The translations under genes and the position numbers were made by a program. Under the pieces are notes generated by a model that searched no databases, was not told where the DNA came from, and worked only from the letters and a program-made list of their open reading frames with translations. 64,000 bases of DNA, taken from NCBI GenBank assembly GCA_963777915.1, contig CAVZSH010000009.1, positions 103,786 to 167,785 on the forward strand, written 5' to 3'. This document shows, piece by piece, positions 24,842 through 32,242 of the stretch. Numbering within the stretch: the stretch's first letter is position 1; the number at the start of each line of letters is the position of its first letter. The DNA is from CAVUPF01 sp963777915. Its GTDB lineage: Bacteria; Actinomycetota; Thermoleophilia; Solirubrobacterales; 70-9.

Positions 24842-25230
24842 TGGCTCGGGTCCTCTTCGTCTGCCTCCAAAATGCCGGGCGCTCGCAGATCAGCGAGGCG
24901 CTCTTCGCCCGCGACGCGGCCGGCCGCCATGAAGCCCGCTCGGCGGGAACAGCCCCTGGCGACCGCGTCCATCCTGAGGTGGTGGAGGCGCTGCGCGAGA
25001 TCGGGATCGACCTCTCGACGCGGCTGCCGAGACGGCTCACCGACGAGGATGCCGAGTGGGCCGACATCGTGGTGACGATGGGCTGCGGCGACGAGTGCCC
25101 ATTCATCCCCGGCAAGCGCTATCTCGACTGGGACCTTCCCGACCCCAAGGACCGCCCGTTGGAGGAGGTCCGCGCCACCCGGGAGGAGATCGGACGCCGG
25201 GTCGGCGAGCTGCTCAGCGAGCTCGGCTGA
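24841..25230 (+). CDS. arsC: Arsenate reductase (LMW-PTP fold)
   Basis: 129 residues from ATG 24841, which shares one base with the aquaporin stop (TGATG). The active-site loop VCLQNAGRS (Cys8-X5-Arg14) and the acid DLPDPKD near residue 100 are those of the low-molecular-weight phosphatase-like arsenate reductases. SAGTAPGDRVHPEVVEAL and VTMGCGDECPFIPGKRYLDW are typical. The redox Cys pair is represented by GCGDEC, so either thioredoxin or mycothiol could supply electrons; this cannot be decided from sequence alone. It reduces arsenate to arsenite for exit through AqpS. Confidence 0.92.
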   Translation: MARVLFVCLQNAGRSQISEALFARDAAGRHEARSAGTAPGDRVHPEVVEALREIGIDLSTRLPRRLTDEDAEWADIVVTMGCGDECPFIPGKRYLDWDLPDPKDRPLEEVRATREEIGRRVGELLSELG

Positions 25231-25238
25231 GCAGCTCG

Positions 25239-27002
25239 CTAGCCTGCCAGCTCCGCAAGGAGCTTCATTAGGTTGCGCTTCCGCTTGTGTGCCTCTCGGA
25301 CCTGCTCCAGGTACGCTGGGAACTCGTCCCCGTATCCCGCGCAGATCATCAGATCTCGGACCTTGACGAGTAGTTTGGTGGCATCGCCATAGTCGGCCTT
25401 GGTCTTGCGTTCAATCGTCGGCTCGACCTGCTCGCGATAGATGATCAGGGCTTCCCAGGGCTCAGCCCCCTCGAGGGCCTCGGCGAGCGCCAGCCAGACC
25501 TCTTGCCGGCAGCCGCCCTCCCGTGCGTCTCGAAGGGCGGCCGCCACGTCCCCCTCCCAGAGACGGATGCGAACGAGCTCGGTGGCATCGCGATAGGACC
25601 AGCCATAGCCTCGCGCCCGTCGCTCATCCTGCGAAGCGGCGATCCGGTCTCGGAGCACGTCGAGGGCACGGCCGCACATCTCATCCCAACTCCCGGCTTC
25701 CTCCGCATAGGGCTTGAGATCTTCGTATGAGCCAAGGCCTGGATTGGCATCGAAAAGACTCCACATCAGCTCCGCCGACCGATCGTGCTCGCCCCGCTGC
25801 CGATGGGCACCGGCCAGGAAGGTTATGAGGCGAGAGTCGGGTCGGTCGGAGAATGCCTCCATCCCCCGCTCTGCCCACTCAAGCGCCTCATCGCCCCGGT
25901 CCGCTTCCGCGTAGACCTCTGCGATTCGAAGGAATGAGTACGGCGAGGAGAGGTCGTGCGAGAGCACGGCGACCATGTCGTCCACGTCGCCGGACTGCTC
26001 TGCCAGGAGCTTCATCGCATAAGTGATCCGGAAGCGCCCGCTACGTTCTGATAGTTCGTCCCCGGTCAAGAGGAACGGCGCGGAGCGCTTCGCATGAGGA
26101 TCGTCCTGGGGGCGGAGCGCCGGCAGGCGCTCCCACTCAGCTCGCACGAGCTCCGCATAGCGCCTTCGTCCCATGTCCCCCAGCGGCGACGCGTACACCT
26201 CGATCGCGTCGTAGAAGAGCTCGTAATCGGTCGCCATCATCCGCTCGAAGAGGCGCTCCGCGAGCTGGACCGGGTCGAGGTCGGCCCGCTCGCAGGCCTC
26301 CAGGTGGAGACGCTGGAGGCTGTCGAAGGCGATGCTCAGATGGCCGTCGGAGTCGTCGATCAACCCGCCGGTGCGTTCGATTGCCGTACAGCAGTGTTCG
26401 ATCAGGTCGACCGCCTCAGCCGCATTCCCGGCGGCGAGAACGGCTCGAAGAGATCCGATCGTCTCGTCAACGGTGCGGGAGTAGTCGTAGGCCTCGGCAT
26501 AGCTGACGAAGCCGCCGGGATCAACCGCTCGGTCGATCGCATCGCGAAACGCGGCCATGTCGACGCCGTCCTTACCCGTAGCTGCCCGCAAGCGCAGGCA
26601 GTCCTGGAGGCGCTCGTCCTTGCGCGCCTCCTCGAGCAGTAAGTCGATGAGCTCCCTCTTCTTCAGCGATGCGAGGTGATCCCGGACATCGTCGAGAGAG
26701 ATCGACGCGGACGCGTCGTCGCCCGCCTCAAGCGCCGCGAGGCCGGTGGCGACGCAGTGCTTACAGAAGGCGCCGCTGAGTCCCACCGGGCAGGAGCAGG
26801 AGGACTTCAGCTTCCCGTCCTCCCCCCACAGCTCCACCCGGTAGCGATGGGTGCCCTGCACGCTGGCTTCCACGCTCGCCTCGCTCCGAGTCAGTCGCGC
26901 CACCTGGCCGGAGGCCGCGTAGTCAACACCGCGCTCGTAGGAGCGGGTGCCGGCGAGGCGGCGCAGGTTCGACTCGTCGAGTAGTTGAGCGAGAGAACTC
27001 AC
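25239..27002 (-). CDS. SWIM zinc-finger protein with helical repeat region
   Basis: About 587 residues from GTG 27000-27002. N-terminal domain: RSYERGVDYAASGQVARL, then the SWIM zinc finger SCSCPVGLSGAFCKHCVA (CxC...CxH) at about residues 65-85. The remaining ~450 residues are helical, TPR-like repeats (for example EYADR...EVYAEADRGDEALEWAERGMEAF). SWIM proteins of this layout are common in Actinobacteria and thought to bind nucleic acid or protein; function unknown. The frame runs upstream to 27218, but that part is low complexity and antisense to the next gene. Convergent with arsC. Confidence 0.85.
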   Translation of the reverse strand: MSSLAQLLDESNLRRLAGTRSYERGVDYAASGQVARLTRSEASVEASVQGTHRYRVELWGEDGKLKSSCSCPVGLSGAFCKHCVATGLAALEAGDDASASISLDDVRDHLASLKKRELIDLLLEEARKDERLQDCLRLRAATGKDGVDMAAFRDAIDRAVDPGGFVSYAEAYDYSRTVDETIGSLRAVLAAGNAAEAVDLIEHCCTAIERTGGLIDDSDGHLSIAFDSLQRLHLEACERADLDPVQLAERLFERMMATDYELFYDAIEVYASPLGDMGRRRYAELVRAEWERLPALRPQDDPHAKRSAPFLLTGDELSERSGRFRITYAMKLLAEQSGDVDDMVAVLSHDLSSPYSFLRIAEVYAEADRGDEALEWAERGMEAFSDRPDSRLITFLAGAHRQRGEHDRSAELMWSLFDANPGLGSYEDLKPYAEEAGSWDEMCGRALDVLRDRIAASQDERRARGYGWSYRDATELVRIRLWEGDVAAALRDAREGGCRQEVWLALAEALEGAEPWEALIIYREQVEPTIERKTKADYGDATKLLVKVRDLMICAGYGDEFPAYLEQVREAHKRKRNLMKLLAELAG

Positions 27003-27088
27003 GCCGGCGATTTTGCCCGATGCCACGGCGACCGTGACGACCTTACGGGTTGCGCGCTGACTGCACGATCCGCTACACAGGACAGGCC

Positions 27089-27787
27089 ATGGCCGCGGAA
27101 CCAGCAAAGCAAGGAAGCAAGGCGCAAGACTTGGTGGTGGTCTCGCCGCTGCAGAGCTGGGCCTGCGCCGAATGCTCCGAAACGGGCGACTTCCTGACGA
27201 TGGAGGACGAGGGGCCACTCTGCCTGGGCTGCGCCGAGATGGACCACCTGGTCTACCTCCCCGCCGGCGACGCGGCGCTCACCCGCCGCGCGAAGAAGGC
27301 AAGTGGCCTGTCGGCGGTGGTCGTGCGCTTCAGCCGAGCGCGGCGGCGATACGAGCGGCAGGGAGTCCTGGTGGAGGAGGATGCGCTCGTCCGGGCCGAG
27401 CGCGAATGCCTGGCAGATGAGGAGTCGCGAGCGCGGCGCAAGACTCGCGAACAAGCGCACCGAACGGAGGAGGACGGAGAACTCCAAGCGAAGGCGACAA
27501 CAGAGATTCTGCGTCTTTACCCGAGCTGCCCCTGGGATCGCGCCGAAGAGATCTCGCGCCACGCCTTCACGCGGGGAAGCGGCCGGGTGGGACGCACGGC
27601 GGCCGGTCGCGGTCTCGACCCGGAGGCGCTCACCCTCGCCGTAGTCGCCGCGGTGCGGCACGTAGATACGCCGTACGACGAGCTGCTGATGGCGGGCATC
27701 GACAGGCTCGAGGCGCGCGCGTACGTGCGGCCCCAAGTCGAGCAGGTCATGGCCGGCTGGAAGGAACAGGCGCCTGCGCAGAGTTGA
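27089..27787 (+). CDS. DUF2293 domain protein
   Basis: 232 residues from ATG 27089 (an earlier frame start at 27050 is less likely). N-terminal four-Cys zinc-binding segment CAECSETGDFLTMEDEGPLCLGCAEMDHL, then a charged region and the C-terminal DUF2293 segment LYPSCPWDRAEEISRHAFTRGSGRVGRTAAGRGLDPEALTLAVVAAVRHVDTPYDELL. Function is unknown. Divergent from the SWIM gene and convergent with the MazF-like toxin gene. Confidence 0.8.
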   Translation: MAAEPAKQGSKAQDLVVVSPLQSWACAECSETGDFLTMEDEGPLCLGCAEMDHLVYLPAGDAALTRRAKKASGLSAVVVRFSRARRRYERQGVLVEEDALVRAERECLADEESRARRKTREQAHRTEEDGELQAKATTEILRLYPSCPWDRAEEISRHAFTRGSGRVGRTAAGRGLDPEALTLAVVAAVRHVDTPYDELLMAGIDRLEARAYVRPQVEQVMAGWKEQAPAQS

Positions 27788-27793
27788 CTCGGC

Positions 27794-28150
27794 CTACGCT
27801 GAGTCAATTCCGAGAATCATCCCGAGGGCCTGCTCGACCTCACGAAGGGTGTCAGCCTTCGCGTTGCCGAGCCGGCGAAGTAGGCGCTTGCGAGCCACAG
27901 CCCTGACACCGCGGCAGACCGCAACGCTGGTGCGCTCAATGCCTTCGTCAGGAGAGACTTCCGGTCGGAGCGGTGAGGCCGAACGTGAGCTGGACAGCGG
28001 GACGATGACGATCAGCTCGTCCTCAAAGCCCGTGGAGATCTCATCGACCGACGCCACGAGCGCGGGACGGTTCTTTCCGGGCTCCCCTTTCCGCGCGGCA
28101 CCGAGCGAGGCCAGCCAGATCTCACCGCGCCGTGGTTCAGTCGACGCCAT
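27794..28150 (-). CDS. MazF/PemK-type toxin (endoribonuclease)
   Basis: 118 residues. PemK/MazF fold: RRGEIWLASLG...GKNRPALVASVDEIS, then LIVIVPLSSSRSASPLRPEV, the expected RPxxVxS and VxPxTS-like strands, and a C-terminal helix. Such toxins cleave mRNA or tRNA at short motifs. The start overlaps the antitoxin stop by 14 bp, as is normal for toxin-antitoxin operons. ATG 28150 is preferred over 28153. Confidence 0.85.
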   Translation of the reverse strand: MASTEPRRGEIWLASLGAARKGEPGKNRPALVASVDEISTGFEDELIVIVPLSSSRSASPLRPEVSPDEGIERTSVAVCRGVRAVARKRLLRRLGNAKADTLREVEQALGMILGIDSA

Positions 28151-28373
28151 CACCGAGGGTTGTCTCCCAATCGCGCTCCTCGGCCTTCACAGCGGTGACG
28201 CCAACGTCCGCCCGAGTGGCATCCCGCTCTGCGCGGAAGATCCCCTCGCGGGCGACACCATGAGCGAGGTCGGCCAACATCGCCGACAGGGAGACGCCGC
28301 GCTCGCCTGCCTGCTGAGCGAGAAGATCGCGGGTCTCACGGGTCACCCGGATGGTGGCGGTCTCGGTAGCCAT
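28137..28373 (-). CDS. Ribbon-helix-helix antitoxin of the MazF-like toxin
   Basis: 78 residues from ATG 28371-28373. N-terminus TATIRVTRETRDLLAQQAGERGVSLSAMLADLAHGV is a ribbon-helix-helix DNA-binding and dimerisation domain; the C-terminal half is charged and would wrap the toxin. The longer frame to 28460 reads through tRNA-like sequence and is rejected. A palindromic AT-rich segment (TTGTAGCGCTACGA, 28382-28395, around GTAGCGCTAC) lies just upstream and is a good candidate for the autoregulatory operator. Confidence 0.82.
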   Translation of the reverse strand: MATETATIRVTRETRDLLAQQAGERGVSLSAMLADLAHGVAREGIFRAERDATRADVGVTAVKAEERDWETTLGDGVD

Positions 28374-28428
28374 GCAAAGCATTGTAGCGCTACGACTTGG
28401 CGACATAAGGAGGCTACTTGCATGCATT

Positions 28429-28469
28429 GACGCGGGCCGGAATCGAACCGGCGACACCACGATTTTCAG
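28429..28469 (-). repeat. Truncated tRNA-Phe-like 3' end, candidate attachment repeat
   Basis: On the minus strand, 28469 down to 28429 reads anticodon loop CTGAAAA, 3' anticodon stem, variable loop, complete T-arm and a 3' acceptor strand, with no matching 5' half (the sequence beyond the loop does not pair). Bases 28438-28469 are 31/32 identical to 29425-29456 in the intact tRNA-Phe. The single difference is compensated in the T-stem, so this end derives from a tRNA-Phe gene that is not an exact duplicate of the neighbour. Same strand as the tRNA and on its 3' side: the geometry of an integrated element's distal attachment site. Confidence 0.75.
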
Positions 28470-28600
28470 GCAATGTCAGGCGGCGTTAGAAATTTCGGTT
28501 CTGCGACCGTTCGGAATTTCCCTGCTCTCACCGCGCTCCTATTTGGGACCGGCTTGCATTCGGGCTTCTGACCTGGCGTTGACCCGAGCGACATCGACGG

Positions 28601-29020
28601 TCAGCCGATCAGCTTCACACGATGGCGATCGGCAGCATTGCGGCCGAGGGGGCCATCCAGCGTCCACAACTCGGCATCGAGTCGCTCGGCCAGCGCTAGA
28701 TAGACGGCATCGTAGGCCGAATGTCGTTTCAGCTCCACCGCGATCTCGATGGTGCGGGCATTGTCCGGCGCCAGGTGGAAGGTCACATCGAGCCCGTCGA
28801 CGATCGCCAGTGCCTCGTCCGTGTCCTCCCTGGAAAGGCTGCCACGAACGCGGCTGCGCGTAAGCGCGCTGGCGATCTCGTATTGGGCCAGCAGAGGAGC
28901 ATGCAATTCGGTTCCTTCGGCCTCCCACTGATCGAGCAGACCGGCGACCGTCTCGGCATGGGGCTCGCGCAGAACCAGCGCGAGCACGACGCTGGCGTCG
29001 ATGACGATGCTGGAGGCTAT
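28601..29020 (-). CDS. PIN-domain toxin (VapC-like)
   Basis: About 139 residues. PIN fold acidic residues visible: IVIDASVVLALVL (first Asp), YEIASAL (Glu in second motif), SAYDAVYLALAERL (third Asp) and LWTLDGPLG (fourth Asp). VapC-type toxins are Mg-dependent RNases, often against tRNA or rRNA. The domain begins at the antitoxin stop, but no ATG, GTG or TTG is in frame there; ATA 29018-29020 overlapping the TAG stop (ATAG) is one possibility, a nearby unseen indel another. Confidence 0.8.
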   Translation of the reverse strand: MASSIVIDASVVLALVLREPHAETVAGLLDQWEAEGTELHAPLLAQYEIASALTRSRVRGSLSREDTDEALAIVDGLDVTFHLAPDNARTIEIAVELKRHSAYDAVYLALAERLDAELWTLDGPLGRNAADRHRVKLIG

Positions 29021-29256
29021 GAGCTGCGCTGCTCCAGCTCGCCCCGAGTCTCGCGTACCAGCGCGGCTGCATCCGCGACCTCCGGCTGGCGCGCCCGCAA
29101 CGCAGCGGCGCGCTCCATCAGGGCGCGGTGTCCCTTGGTGTCGTTTTCGTGCTGGGCGCGAGCGTCCTCTGCAGCCTGTAGGGCGAGCTCGGCCTGCTCC
29201 TCGCTCCATCGAGGAGCCTGCGCCAGGACTCTTTCCTTCGCCGTCATGGCAGTCAA
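29017..29256 (-). CDS. VapB-like antitoxin
   Basis: 79 residues, charged and helical: KERVLAQAPRWSEEQAELALQAAEDARAQ, HRALMERAAALRARQPEVADAAALVRETRGELEQ. It lacks an obvious DNA-binding motif but sits directly before a PIN-domain gene with overlapping ends, the position of VapB. ATG 29256 or the second ATG at 29247 may be used. The gene lies between the tRNA-Phe and the truncated tRNA copy. Confidence 0.7.
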   Translation of the reverse strand: MTAMTAKERVLAQAPRWSEEQAELALQAAEDARAQHENDTKGHRALMERAAALRARQPEVADAAALVRETRGELEQRSS

Positions 29257-29414
29257 TTCTACCGCCGACGATCGCGCATCTCGACGCCTGTGACCGGCAC
29301 GACCGCCTCGTCCATGAAGGCGGCATCACCGACTCCGGTGTCCATCTAGTGGACGTCGACCTTCAGGTAGAAGCCATCAGGGGTCGATGAGAGCCACAGC
29401 TGCCAAGCAGAGAA

Positions 29415-29487
29415 TGGCGAGGGGCGGAATCGAACCGCCGACACCACGATTTTCAGTCGTGTGCTCTACCAACTGAGCTACCTCGCC
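29415..29487 (-). tRNA. tRNA-Phe (GAA)
   Basis: Minus strand: acceptor GGCGAGG/CCTCGCC with discriminator A at 29415, D-arm GCTC...GAGC, anticodon stem CACGA/TCGTG around loop CTGAAAA (anticodon GAA), T-arm GGCGG-TTCGATT-CCGCC. All four stems pair fully. No CCA is encoded. The 3' half is repeated about 1 kb downstream at 28429-28469. Confidence 0.97.
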
Positions 29488-29565
29488 TGGGCAGGACGCG
29501 CGGCCAGAGCCGAGCAGGGCGAAGGCTAGCGACCGCGGGCCCGAAGGGGCTGATTGCATTGGGGC

Positions 29566-30906
29566 ATGGGCCGAGCCGGCGCAGCGCTTGTAATCGCCGC
29601 CGCGGTGGTGGCGGGAGGGCTGGCGGTCTCGGGGGGCTCGCGGGCCGATCCGCGAACTCCCCCGGCGCTGCCGGGACTAGCGCCGCCGTTCCTCGGTACG
29701 GCGGTGGTAGGCGACGGAGCGCGGACGGCGGCGGTCGACTCATACGGAGACGTGGTTGACGTGCAGGCGGGTGGTCCGGCTGGGCGGGCGCTGCTCGACG
29801 TCCCGGCCGCGCGGCAGGCTACGGGAAGCGTGTCGCCGGGCAGCGCGATCGTGCCGCGGGTCGAGGTGAAGGGGCGCCGGCTCCCACTCTGGCGCGCCAA
29901 CTCGGTCAGCCAGCGCTACGTCGCCGGGACGAACGTGCTGCGGACCGAGGCGCGCTTCGGCGATGTCCGCGCCACGATCATCCGCTCGATCGGCGGGCCC
30001 TCGGCAGCCCGGGCCGAGCGCCGCTGGGTGGCGCGGGCGCGGGCGCTTGGTGCTGGGGCGCCGGGGTGGGCGCGGCGGATGTACGTGCGCTCTCTGCTTG
30101 TGCTGCGGGCGCTGGCCGATCGGCGCACCGGGGCGGTCGCCGCCGGGGCCCGGGAAGGGTGGGCCTACGTTTGGCCGCGTGATGCGAGCGCCGTGGCGAT
30201 CGCCCTCGCCTCGGCTGGCTACCGCGGAGAGGCACGGCGGGTGGTTCGCTTCCTGCTCGGGCTGAGCTTGGGGTCGGCTGCCCGGTTTCGCGGGACCGGC
30301 TCGCCGGTCCCCGGCCGCCCGGCGGAGGGCGACGCGGCCGGCTGGGTCAGAGCCGCCGCCCGCGCCGCCGGCCTGCCGCCTCCCCACCACCGCTTCGTAT
30401 GGAGGGAGCGCCCCGACTACCAGGAGGGAGAAAGCGGCGACTACCTCGCCAACGCGATCGCATCCGGCCTGCCCGCCGCTCGCATCCACGCTCTTTTCGC
30501 GGGCCGGCGTGGCTTGGAGCGGCGGGCCGGCGACCCGGGATCCGGGTTGGACTCGGCCGCGGCCTGGGCGGTGCGACCGTTCCCTCATCCGGCCCTTTTC
30601 CCTCTGGTCCGCCGCTCGCTGCGGCGGCTGCTGGCGCATCAAGGCCGGTTCGGGATCGCCCCCTCCGAAGGCTGGCCCGACGGCGAAGCGTGGACCGCGC
30701 CCACTGCCTGGACCGCCTGGAGTCTCGCCGCGCTCGGTGAGCGGCACCAGGCCTTGAGGCTGATGGGAGACCTGCGCCGCGACTCGACGCCAACCGGGAT
30801 GCTCCCCGAGCGAGTCGGCGCCCGCACTGGCCTCCCCCGCTCCACCACCCCGTTGGCCTGGTCGCACGCCTTCGCGATCCTCGCCCTGCGCCAGCTCTGG
30901 CCGTGA
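29566..30906 (+). CDS. Secreted glucoamylase-like (GH15-type) protein
   Basis: About 446 residues from ATG 29566, with signal or anchor segment RAGAALVIAAAVVAGGLAVSGG. The (alpha/alpha)6 barrel shows GWAYVWPRDASAVAIALASAGY (the GH15 WxRDxxxxxxAL motif), LPPPHHRFVWRERPDYQEGESG and, near the end, LPERVGA...TPLAWSHAFAILAL, which contains the catalytic-base Glu region and the closing HA motif. GH15 enzymes release glucose from alpha-glucans or trehalose. It is shorter than usual bacterial members (600+), so activity is unproven. Convergent with the methyltransferase. Confidence 0.75.
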   Translation: MGRAGAALVIAAAVVAGGLAVSGGSRADPRTPPALPGLAPPFLGTAVVGDGARTAAVDSYGDVVDVQAGGPAGRALLDVPAARQATGSVSPGSAIVPRVEVKGRRLPLWRANSVSQRYVAGTNVLRTEARFGDVRATIIRSIGGPSAARAERRWVARARALGAGAPGWARRMYVRSLLVLRALADRRTGAVAAGAREGWAYVWPRDASAVAIALASAGYRGEARRVVRFLLGLSLGSAARFRGTGSPVPGRPAEGDAAGWVRAAARAAGLPPPHHRFVWRERPDYQEGESGDYLANAIASGLPAARIHALFAGRRGLERRAGDPGSGLDSAAAWAVRPFPHPALFPLVRRSLRRLLAHQGRFGIAPSEGWPDGEAWTAPTAWTAWSLAALGERHQALRLMGDLRRDSTPTGMLPERVGARTGLPRSTTPLAWSHAFAILALRQLWP

Positions 30907-30907
30907 G

Positions 30908-31681
30908 TCAGGCCGCGCGCCACCAACGCGAAAGCCAATAGCGCAGCTTGAGGCGGCGTTCGCCGCCCTCATCGACGACGCGGAAGCACTCGGCACCCGG
31001 GGGTGCTTCGGCGAGCAGCTGCTCGATCACCGCCGCGGCGGCCGGGCCGCCTGAGCCGCGGCTCAGCCACTCATCGAAATCGAGGTCGAGCGGGATCAGC
31101 TGCTCGCCGTCGAGGGCCAGGCCAACCTCCTCCCCGATCGCCCGCAGCCGCCTCGGCTCCAGACAAGCCCAGTGCGAGGGATCGCGCAGCCGCTCGATCT
31201 CCTGGTGCCATGCCGCCGCAGCACCGTCGGCGTCGGTGACGTGGTCGCCGAAGATTGCCCAGCCGCCCGGGCGGAGCACCCGCGCCATCTCGGCCACGAC
31301 CCGCTTCGGCGCCGGGATGTGGTGAAGGCTGAAGCGGGTCACGGCGCCGTCGAAGCTGCCGTCCTCGAACTCAAGACTCGTTGCATCGCCCACCGCGAAG
31401 GTGACGTTTCCCAAGCCGGCTTCCCGCGCCTCGATCGCTGCCTTATCGATCATCGCCGGCGTCAGGTCGACCCCGTGCACCGACCCGACCCGGCCGGCAA
31501 GCGCCCGTGCGATCAGGCCTGGGCCGCAGGCCGCCTCCAGCCAGCGAGCGTCCTCATCCGGCGGCACCAGCTTGATCAGAGCGCCCAGCGTCTCGACCGC
31601 CGACATCACCGAGCTGCGCGCGAAGGAGTCGGCCTGATGGGTGAACTCGTCCCGGATCGATTCCTCGTACACGACGGCCAT
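30908..31681 (-). CDS. Class I SAM-dependent methyltransferase (Methyltransf_11/25)
   Basis: 257 residues. Motif I WLEAACGPGLIARALAGRVGSVHGVDLTPAMIDKA, GDATSLEFEDGSFDGAVTRFSLHHI (motif II/III) and RVLRPGGWAIFGDHV (post III) are those of UbiE/Methyltransf_11 enzymes. N-terminus VYEESIRDEFTHQADSFARS resembles ubiquinone/menaquinone-like small-molecule methyltransferases. Substrate unknown. Encoded with its stop 1 bp from the GH15-like stop (convergent). Confidence 0.88.
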   Translation of the reverse strand: MAVVYEESIRDEFTHQADSFARSSVMSAVETLGALIKLVPPDEDARWLEAACGPGLIARALAGRVGSVHGVDLTPAMIDKAAIEAREAGLGNVTFAVGDATSLEFEDGSFDGAVTRFSLHHIPAPKRVVAEMARVLRPGGWAIFGDHVTDADGAAAAWHQEIERLRDPSHWACLEPRRLRAIGEEVGLALDGEQLIPLDLDFDEWLSRGSGGPAAAAVIEQLLAEAPPGAECFRVVDEGGERRLKLRYWLSRWWRAA

Positions 31682-31765
31682 GTTAGGCGGCCGCCTTTCG
31701 CTGGATGATCGGGGCGTGGCCTGAGGCCAGTAGGGCCATCGGTCGTATCGGAACCACCGTCAAGC

Positions 31766-32242
31766 TCAGATCGCGTCGAGAACGATCCGCACCGCCTCTG
31801 CCGCAGTCTCGGCCGGGAGGACGCCGGGGGAGCCCTGCATCTTGCCCTGGCCGGTGAGAGTCCAGCTGCTCAGGGCGACGACCGTCTTGTCGAGGCTGCG
31901 GGCGTGGCCGATCTCTGAGAGGGTGCCCCACTCGCCGCCGACGGCGATCACCGCGTCGCCGCTGGCAACGACGGCGAGGTTGCGCGCGTTGCCGATCGCG
32001 GTGGCGACGACGTGGGTGCAGTGCGGGTTGGCGTCGGCAACGGAAGCGCCGGGGAGGATGCCGATTGCCGTGCCACCGGCCTGGGCCGCCCCGCGCGCGA
32101 CTGCCTCCATCACGCCACCGAGACCGCCGCAGATGACCGCGACGCCGGCTTGTGCCAGTCGCCTTCCCACCTCCTCGGCCAGCAGCGCGGCCTCTGAGTC
32201 CGGCGGGCACTCGCCGGTTCCGATCACCGAGACCTGGCTCAC
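31766..32242 (-). CDS. LOG/TIGR00725 family Rossmann protein
   Basis: 158 residues from GTG 32240-32242 (VSQVSVIGTGECPPDSEAALLAEEVGRRLAQAG). Motifs AVICGGLGGVMEAVARGA (cf. GGxxGxMxAxxxGA), GILPG and VAVGGEWGTLSEIGHA (cf. PGGxGTxxE) place it in the LOG/DprA-like superfamily, TIGR00725 branch. True LOG enzymes release cytokinin bases from nucleotides; this branch's activity is unknown. Start overlaps the helicase stop (GTGA), implying coupled translation. Confidence 0.85.
   Translation of the reverse strand: MSQVSVIGTGECPPDSEAALLAEEVGRRLAQAGVAVICGGLGGVMEAVARGAAQAGGTAIGILPGASVADANPHCTHVVATAIGNARNLAVVASGDAVIAVGGEWGTLSEIGHARSLDKTVVALSSWTLTGQGKMQGSPGVLPAETAAEAVRIVLDAI

Noticed and set aside
28490..28521. 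Hairpin GAAATTTCGG ... TTCGGAATTTC next to the truncated tRNA
   Set aside because: Two wobble pairs, a 12-nt loop and no U-run; not convincing as a terminator or attachment core, so noted only.
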